In this document: positions 59,594-64,000 of the stretch, one piece after another
Layout of the letters: every line of letters begins with the position of its first letter
How positions within the stretch are numbered: position 1 is the first letter of the stretch
Source of the DNA: Streptomyces geranii
GTDB taxonomy: Bacteria; Actinomycetota; Actinomycetes; Streptomycetales; Streptomycetaceae
Assembly (NCBI RefSeq): GCF_002954775.1
Contig: NZ_PJME01000018.1
Location: 99,234 to 163,233 of the forward strand
DNA length: 64,000 nt
Direction: 5' to 3'
Made by a program: the position numbers and the translations under genes
The notes under the pieces: generated by a model
Database searches by the model: none
The model's input: the letters and a program-made list of their open reading frames with translations, nothing else
What the model was told of the DNA's origin: nothing

Positions 59594-60595
59594 CTATGCG
59601 GCGGTCCGGCGGGCGGCCAAATCGGTTTCGGGGCCCCGGGCGACCGGCTCCGCCGACCCCTTGGCGGGCGCGGACGACTGCGCGATGAAGGCACCCACGA
59701 GCACCACCGCGCCCCCGACGATCTGCGGCGCCGACAGGTGTTCGCCCAGCAGCACCCAGGCCAGCCCGGTCGCGATGACCGCCTCCAGACACGCCACGAC
59801 CCCGGCGACCTGCGGCGAGAGCCGCCGCACGGCGACCACTCCGGTGACGTAGGCGACGACCGTGGCGAGCAACACGAGCCAGCCGAGCAGGAGCCCGGCC
59901 GCGACCGGCGTGCCGTCCAGGTCGGCGCTGCCCGAGAGCACGGACCAGTCCATGCCCCACGGACGCGCGACGACGGTGAGTACGAGGGCACCGACCAGGA
60001 GGCCGTACGCGATGACGCCGAGCGGGTCCGGCGCCTGGTCGCCCGCGTCGCTGCCCTGGTCGGACAGGACGAAGTAGCCGACCTGGCAGCAGGCGGCGCC
60101 GAGCGCGAGCAGCAGCCCGAGCGCGTCGAAGCTCAGCCCCGACCACACCTCGACGACACAGGCGAGCCCGCCGACCGCGAGGACGACACCGAGGGCGGCG
60201 GCACGGGTCACGGGCCGCCGCTGCACGAACCGCACCCAGCCGAGCACGAGCGCGGGCGCGAGGTACTCGACGAGCAGGGCGACCCCGACGGGGATACGGG
60301 AGATGGAGGCGAAGTAGAAGGCCTGGACACCGGCCACGGCGAGCAGTCCGAACCCGGCGAGCAGCGCGGGCCGGCGGCGTACCAGCGCGCGGTGCCGTAC
60401 GGCGAGCGGGAGCATCACGAGGGCGGCGCCGGTGACGCGCAGCCACACCACGTGCAGCGGTTCGAGGCCCGCCTCGATCAACGGCTTGGCCGCGACCCCG
60501 GACCCGCCGAACGCGACCGCCGACACCAGCGCGAGCCCCAGTCCGACGCCCCGGCCCCGACCGACCTCACCACTCCCTGACGTACCCACCGGCAC
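59594..60595 (-). CDS. EamA-family (DMT) transporter
   Basis: This is a 333-residue transporter of the EamA type with ten membrane segments: GLALVSAVAFGGSGVAAKPLIEAGLEPLHVVWLRVTGAALV, FYFASISRIPVGVALLVEYLAPALVLGWVRFVQRRPV, and VRRLSPQVAGVVACLEAVIATGLAWVLLGEHL. The start is GTG at 60595 and has no clear ribosome site; a start slightly further upstream is possible. It lies upstream of another EamA gene on the same strand, but an operator-like region separates them. The substrate is unknown. Confidence 0.88.
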   Translation of the reverse strand: MPVGTSGSGEVGRGRGVGLGLALVSAVAFGGSGVAAKPLIEAGLEPLHVVWLRVTGAALVMLPLAVRHRALVRRRPALLAGFGLLAVAGVQAFYFASISRIPVGVALLVEYLAPALVLGWVRFVQRRPVTRAAALGVVLAVGGLACVVEVWSGLSFDALGLLLALGAACCQVGYFVLSDQGSDAGDQAPDPLGVIAYGLLVGALVLTVVARPWGMDWSVLSGSADLDGTPVAAGLLLGWLVLLATVVAYVTGVVAVRRLSPQVAGVVACLEAVIATGLAWVLLGEHLSAPQIVGGAVVLVGAFIAQSSAPAKGSAEPVARGPETDLAARRTAA

Positions 60596-60693
60596 ATGAT
60601 GACAGGCGACGACATGAGCGTCACCCCCGTTGACACCTGTCTCACCGGCTGGACGGCCCACCGGGGACAACAGAGAGGGCCCGCACCTCAGCC

Positions 60694-61308
60694 TCAGCCG
60701 CCATCGACACCCCAGACGTACTCCTCCCACGCCAACGCCGTCGCCTCGGCCTGCCGCAGCCGGGCGAGCAGTTCCTGCGCGTCGACCCCGCCCCGCCCGA
60801 GCACCTCGACGGCCCGGGACTCGGGATCCCCGACGATCGCCGCGAGCAGATCGACGCCACGCGCGTGCGTGTCACCGCGCCGCCCGGCCCGCTCGCACGC
60901 CTCCTCCAGCGCACCGGCCGCGACCGGCGACCAGCCCGCCGAAGCCGCAGCGCCAGGGAGTACGGGCAGCGCCCCGGAGTCCTCGACGGAACTCTGCCAG
61001 CGCAGCCCGTAGCCGATGCTGCGCTGCACGAGATAGCCGAGGAGCCGCGCGACCTGCGGGCCCTCGCCCTCGAACACGGCGCGCACCTCGGGATCGGACT
61101 CCAGGAGCGTGTGCAGCAGATGGGCCGTGTCGATCTGGCGGTCCCCGTCCCGCAGCGCCCGTCTGCGCGCACCGGCGACCACCGCTGCCAGCTCTGCGGT
61201 GAGCCTGGCATCGTTGTCCACGCGGTTCGCACCGTGCTCAGTGGTCGACTGCCGGGGAATACGGGGTTGCACATCCCCTACCTCATCAGTCCCCGCAGAT
61301 CCGGTCAT
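60694..61308 (-). CDS. Clp N-terminal-repeat protein
   Basis: This is a 204-residue protein made of Clp-N-type (ClpA/ClpC N-domain) helical repeats without any AAA+ domain. The first repeat is LTAELAAVVAGARRRALRDGDRQIDTAHLLHTLLESDPEVRAVF, and the second is ACERAGRRGDTHARGVDLLAAIVGDPESRAVEVLGRGGVDAQELLARL. It may act as an adaptor or stress-related protein. The N-terminal 35 residues are polar. The start at ATG 61308 is reasonable, though the frame is open further upstream to 61518. Confidence 0.87.
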   Translation of the reverse strand: MTGSAGTDEVGDVQPRIPRQSTTEHGANRVDNDARLTAELAAVVAGARRRALRDGDRQIDTAHLLHTLLESDPEVRAVFEGEGPQVARLLGYLVQRSIGYGLRWQSSVEDSGALPVLPGAAASAGWSPVAAGALEEACERAGRRGDTHARGVDLLAAIVGDPESRAVEVLGRGGVDAQELLARLRQAEATALAWEEYVWGVDGG

Positions 61309-61480
61309 CCCCGTGACGCACCATTTCCGCGTCCCACGAAGGGTGGGCATCGGGGGCGGAATCTCCTCCTTACGGATGACATCACGCCGCTCCGACCCGA
61401 AATCGACGCAAGGGGCGCGCACACTCTTGCCGCGCGCCCCGGGCGCAACCGGGGCATCTCCGGATACGTCCCACTTCAAC

Positions 61481-61672
61481 ATGGAGAGCAGGTGCTGGCT
61501 GGTGGCACTGCCGGCCACGGACGGCAGGCAGTACGTGTACCGGGTCTACGCCCCGGAGGACGCACTGCTCGCCGACCTGTTCTGGGAGGCGTGGCACTGC
61601 CACGACGAAGGCCCCTTCCCGCGCGCGTGGGACCTGTTCGAGGCGGCGGTGATACGACGACTGGAAATCTGA
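61481..61672 (+). CDS. Small hypothetical protein
   Basis: This is a 63-residue protein of unknown function with strong coding bias. It is compact and aromatic-rich (CWLVALPATDGRQYVYRVY, then LADLFWEAWHCHDEGPFPRAWDLFEAAVIRRL), without signal peptide or membrane segment. The ATG at 61481 is the last good start; the frame upstream is Arg-rich and overlaps the Clp-N leader region. It is divergent from the Clp-N gene and 78 bp upstream of the SRPBCC gene. Confidence 0.65.
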   Translation: MESRCWLVALPATDGRQYVYRVYAPEDALLADLFWEAWHCHDEGPFPRAWDLFEAAVIRRLEI

Positions 61673-61750
61673 CGACTCGTCAGTATTGAATGTTCCGCCC
61701 CGTGGGGCTACGTTCCGCGACACCGCAGCCCGAGACACAGAGGTGGTCGC

Positions 61751-62179
61751 ATGGCCGAAATAAGCGCGGAGGCCCGCATCCAGGCACCGGCGGAGAAGAT
61801 CTGGGCGCAGCTGACGGACTGGTCGGCGTACGGGGAGTGGAACGCGACCCACACGAGCTTCCCGAAGGGCGGCCCCTCCGCACTGGAGGTCGGCGGCACC
61901 TTCGAGGAGAACATGAAGCTGATGGGCTTCCCGGCCGAGGTCGAGTGGACGATCGACGAGTTGGAGCCGGCCCGCACGCTGGCGATCAGGGGCAAGGGCC
62001 CGATGGCCGTGACGGTGGCCACGCGCTACAGCCTCACCCCTGACGGAGACGCCACGACGGTCCGCATCGACGGCGAGTTCACCGGCGCGGCGGTTTCCCT
62101 GATGGCGGGCAAGCTGAAGGACTCGGGAACGGCGGCCCTGAACGAGTCGCTGCGCAAACTGGCAGGCCTGGTGGCCTGA
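61751..62179 (+). CDS. SRPBCC (START-like) domain protein
   Basis: This is a 142-residue single-domain SRPBCC protein, the helix-grip fold that binds hydrophobic ligands. EARIQAPAEKIWAQLTDWSAYGEWNATHTSF opens the fold, VEWTIDELEPARTLAIRGKG lies in the middle, and the long C-terminal helix is AVSLMAGKLKDSGTAALNESLRKLAGL. It may be a polyketide cyclase/dehydrase-like or ligand-binding protein; the ligand is unknown. GAGGTGG lies before the ATG. A strong hairpin follows. Confidence 0.9.
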   Translation: MAEISAEARIQAPAEKIWAQLTDWSAYGEWNATHTSFPKGGPSALEVGGTFEENMKLMGFPAEVEWTIDELEPARTLAIRGKGPMAVTVATRYSLTPDGDATTVRIDGEFTGAAVSLMAGKLKDSGTAALNESLRKLAGLVA

Positions 62180-62292
62180 CGACCCCAGGACAACAGGCCA
62201 CCCACCACACCGAACGACACCCGGAGCGCCACACCGAACAGCGCACCGAACGACACACCAAGGAACGCACCGGACGACGCAGACGACACAAG

Positions 62293-62322
62293 GGCGCCCC
62301 GCGGACACTTCCGCGGGGCGCC
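62293..62322. terminator. Strong hairpin between convergent SRPBCC and PadR genes
   Basis: GGCGCCCCGCGGA (62293-62305) pairs perfectly with TCCGCGGGGCGCC (62310-62322) around the loop CACT, a 13-bp stem. It can terminate both convergent genes. Confidence 0.85.
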
Positions 62323-62377
62323 TGTACGCACCTGGGGGACGCGCCGCCGGAGGCGGACGGTCTCCGAGGGCGGCCCA

Positions 62378-62992
62378 TCAGTCCTCGTCGGCGAGGATCA
62401 GATACAGCTTCTTGCGGGCCTCGTTGATAACGGTGAGCGCCTTCTCGCGCTGCTCCTTGCTGCCCGTCTTCCAGACCTGCCCGAAGGCCTCCATCAGACC
62501 GAACCCGGCCTGTCGGATGTCGTTCAGGGCCTCCCAGTCGACGCCGCGCCCGGCTTCCTCCCAGGGCGCCTCGGGGCCCTCCTCGGCGGCCGTACGACCG
62601 GACTCGGTGAGCGAGAACAGCTTCTTGCCGCCCTCGGTCTCGTTGACGATCAGGCCCTCGTCCTCCAGCAGCTGAAGGGTGGGGTAGACCGAGCCGGGGC
62701 TGGGCTTCCACGCCCCTCCGCTGCGCTCGGCGATCTCCTGGATCATCTCGTAGCCGTGCATGGGCCGGTCCTTCAGCAGGGCCAGGATCGACGCACGGAC
62801 GTCACCGCGCCGCGCCCTGCCCCGGGGACCACCCCGGCCGCCGCGCCCACCCCAGGGACCCGGGCCGAAGCCAGGACCACCGGGGCCGCCGAAACCGGGC
62901 CCGAAGGGACCGAAGGCGGCACGCCGCCCACCATGACCGTGCGGACGTCCGGGACCGAAGCCCGGACCGAATTCCTCTCCATGGGAACGCAT
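62378..62992 (-). CDS. PadR-family transcriptional regulator
   Basis: This is a 204-residue PadR regulator. The first ~60 residues are a Gly/Pro/Phe/Arg-rich disordered region. The winged helix follows (RRGDVRASILALLKDRPMHGYEMIQEIAERSGGAWKPSPGSVYPTLQLLEDEGLIVNETEGGKKLFSLTESGR), then the C-terminal dimerisation helices. The ATG at 62992 has GGAG 8 bp upstream. PadR proteins usually repress their own and an adjacent gene; an ATATAT-centred palindrome lies just upstream. It is divergent from the response regulator gene. Confidence 0.93.
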   Translation of the reverse strand: MRSHGEEFGPGFGPGRPHGHGGRRAAFGPFGPGFGGPGGPGFGPGPWGGRGGRGGPRGRARRGDVRASILALLKDRPMHGYEMIQEIAERSGGAWKPSPGSVYPTLQLLEDEGLIVNETEGGKKLFSLTESGRTAAEEGPEAPWEEAGRGVDWEALNDIRQAGFGLMEAFGQVWKTGSKEQREKALTVINEARKKLYLILADED

Positions 62993-63042
62993 CGCAACCA
63001 CTCCATTCGTTGTCTAGTCGTTGATCTGTCGCGATGCTTCGA

Positions 63043-63052
63043 CGATATATCG
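63043..63052. promoter_or_regulatory. CGATATATCG palindrome upstream of padR-type gene
   Basis: A perfect 10-bp palindrome lies 51 bp upstream of the PadR start in otherwise GC-rich DNA. It is a plausible autoregulatory site. Confidence 0.5.
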
Positions 63053-63101
63053 GAACAGCTCGTACGACAACCCCCAAGAAGAAGTGACCCAGACCACAGC
63101 A

Positions 63102-63170
63102 GAAACGACGCCGTTTCGATAGCGCGGCGAGCTACGCTGACGAATACCGAAGTGAACGAAACAGTTTCGT
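63102..63170. promoter_or_regulatory. Two GAAAC/GTTTC palindromes around response-regulator promoter
   Basis: GAAAC-N6-GTTTC lies at 63102-63117 and ACGAAAC-A-GTTTCGT, a perfect 15-bp palindrome, at 63156-63170. Between them TACGCT (63133-63138) is a good -10 candidate. The second site lies between the predicted transcription start and the ribosome site, so a repressor there would block the response-regulator gene. Confidence 0.55.
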
Positions 63171-63188
63171 ACAAGGAGAGTGCCCATC

Positions 63189-63887
63189 ATGGCCTCTGTA
63201 CTCGTCGTCCACAGTCAGTCCATGCAGCGTCTCGGCCTGCGCATGCTCCTGTCGGCCGAACCGGACCTGACCGTCGTCGGCGAAGCGGCGACCGGTGCGG
63301 AGGCGGTCCGTATGAGTACGGCACTCGCCCCGGATGTCGTCCTGATGGACAACCTCGTGGTCGACAGGGACGGGGTGAACGTCATCAGCCGAATAACCGG
63401 CTCCCCCACCCTGCCCCCGACCCCGACCAGAGTCACGGGCCACCGCCCGCGAGTCCTGCTCCTGACCCCCACCAGCCACGAACACCACGCGTACGCGGCC
63501 CTGCGCGCGGGCGCCGGCGGCTTCCTCCCCCAGGACGCCACCCCGGACGAACTGGCAGCGGCCGTACGCATAGTGGCGGCCGGAGACGCGGTCACCACCC
63601 CCAGCCTGACCCGGGCCCTGATCGACACGGTCCGCCACGAACACTCCGCCACCACGCTGCACCGCGTAACAGAACTGGACACCCTCACAAGCCGAGAACG
63701 CGACGTCCTCACCGCGGTGGCCGCCGGCTGGTCGAACACGGAGATAGCGACCCGCCTGTCCATCTCACCGACGACGGTCAAGTCCCACGTAAGCCGCATC
63801 CTGTCCAAGATCGGCGCACGCGCACGGGTACAGGCGGTGGTCTTCGCATACGAGTCGGGCCTGGTCCGCCCAACGGCAGCAGCCTGA
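63189..63887 (+). CDS. Atypical NarL/LuxR-type response regulator
   Basis: This is a 232-residue two-domain regulator. The receiver domain covers residues 1-135, with VVGEAATGAEAV and VVLMDNLVVDRDGV (phospho-acceptor-like Asp). The LuxR helix-turn-helix is at about 160-225 (LTSRERDVLTAVAAGWSNTEIATRLSISPTTVKSHVSRILSKIGARARVQAVVFAYESGLV). The acidic pair after strand 1 is replaced (VVHSQS instead of VVDDQ), and the conserved Lys before the last helix is Gln in GFLPQDAT, so normal phosphorylation is doubtful. No histidine kinase is adjacent. The ATG at 63189 has AAGGAG upstream; a GTG at 63180 is too close to it. Confidence 0.9.
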   Translation: MASVLVVHSQSMQRLGLRMLLSAEPDLTVVGEAATGAEAVRMSTALAPDVVLMDNLVVDRDGVNVISRITGSPTLPPTPTRVTGHRPRVLLLTPTSHEHHAYAALRAGAGGFLPQDATPDELAAAVRIVAAGDAVTTPSLTRALIDTVRHEHSATTLHRVTELDTLTSRERDVLTAVAAGWSNTEIATRLSISPTTVKSHVSRILSKIGARARVQAVVFAYESGLVRPTAAA

Positions 63888-63973
63888 CACCGACGGACAC
63901 CACACAGCCCGCCCGACGCACAAGGCCAAGCCTGCACAGACGGACGCTCTCCCCCACCCACCCAGGCCCGCCA

Positions 63974-64000
63974 CATCCAGCCCGTCCGGCGGTTGAGGAC
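63974..64000 (+). repeat. Streptomyces intergenic repeat at window edge, truncated
   Basis: CATCCAGCCCGTCCGGCGGT and the following TGAGGAC match a repeat that I recall after many Streptomyces genes. It is cut by the window end. The stretch 63888-63973 holds no gene. Confidence 0.5.

Overview
The window is high-GC actinobacterial chromosome, almost certainly Streptomyces. The signs are strong G/C bias in third codon positions, many GTG starts, AAGGAG-type ribosome sites, tight ATGA overlaps, and Streptomyces-type genes: a divergent third EF-Tu (tuf3), apolipoprotein N-acyltransferase, a sortase-E-like LAxTG surface protein, DUF664/DinB, PaiB-like and MocR genes. Dispersed intergenic repeats of streptomycete type are also present. 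I see no rRNA, tRNA, CRISPR array or intact transposon.

Layout. 0-4.3 kb: 3' part of a CHAT-domain TPR protein, a two-gene membrane/zinc-ribbon unit and an orphan gene. 4.3-14.5 kb: a complete mycofactocin locus. mftA-mftB-mftC-mftD-mftE-mftF run leftward, mftG is divergent and mftR closes the right side. Immediately downstream of mftF and co-directional lies a two-component flavin monooxygenase (HsaA/HsaB-like) with a membrane protein. 14.6-22.2 kb: CoA-binding protein, TAT-exported alginate-lyase-like LAxTG protein, pobA, YbaK protein, XRE-cupin regulator with a divergent EamA transporter, two left-handed beta-helix proteins and DedA. 22.2-29.2 kb: alcohol dehydrogenase remnant, a large sigma-like/zinc-finger/ricin membrane protein, a gene-poor stretch, DUF4442 protein, a membrane-anchored protein and an MFS exporter. 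29.2-36.7 kb: spermidine-synthase-like protein, tuf3 with a structured leader, TVP38 protein, a three-gene sugar-type catabolic operon under a LacI-type operator, and uppP.

36.8-49.6 kb: housekeeping and accessory genes (SDR, DUF4291, SnoaL-like, lnt, Gfo/Idh/MocA, DinB, lipoprotein, ung, peptide-binding lipoprotein, two FabG-like SDRs, and a DUF3037/HipA-like kinase pair). 49.7-64 kb: small oxidoreductases paired with regulators (TAT Rieske lipoprotein, isochorismatase-like protein, F420/PPOX protein, LysR-EamA, MocR-PPOX-PaiB, XRE-aldo/keto reductase), two more EamA transporters, a Clp-N protein, SRPBCC, PadR and an atypical LuxR-type response regulator.

The most coherent system is the mycofactocin locus. 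MftA is the peptide precursor, MftB/C modify it, MftE cleaves it, MftD oxidises it, MftF glycosylates it, MftG re-oxidises the cofactor and MftR represses. The adjoining flavin monooxygenase operon is a candidate partner. Elsewhere the window is a mosaic of regulator/target pairs, several with clear inverted repeats in their promoter regions.
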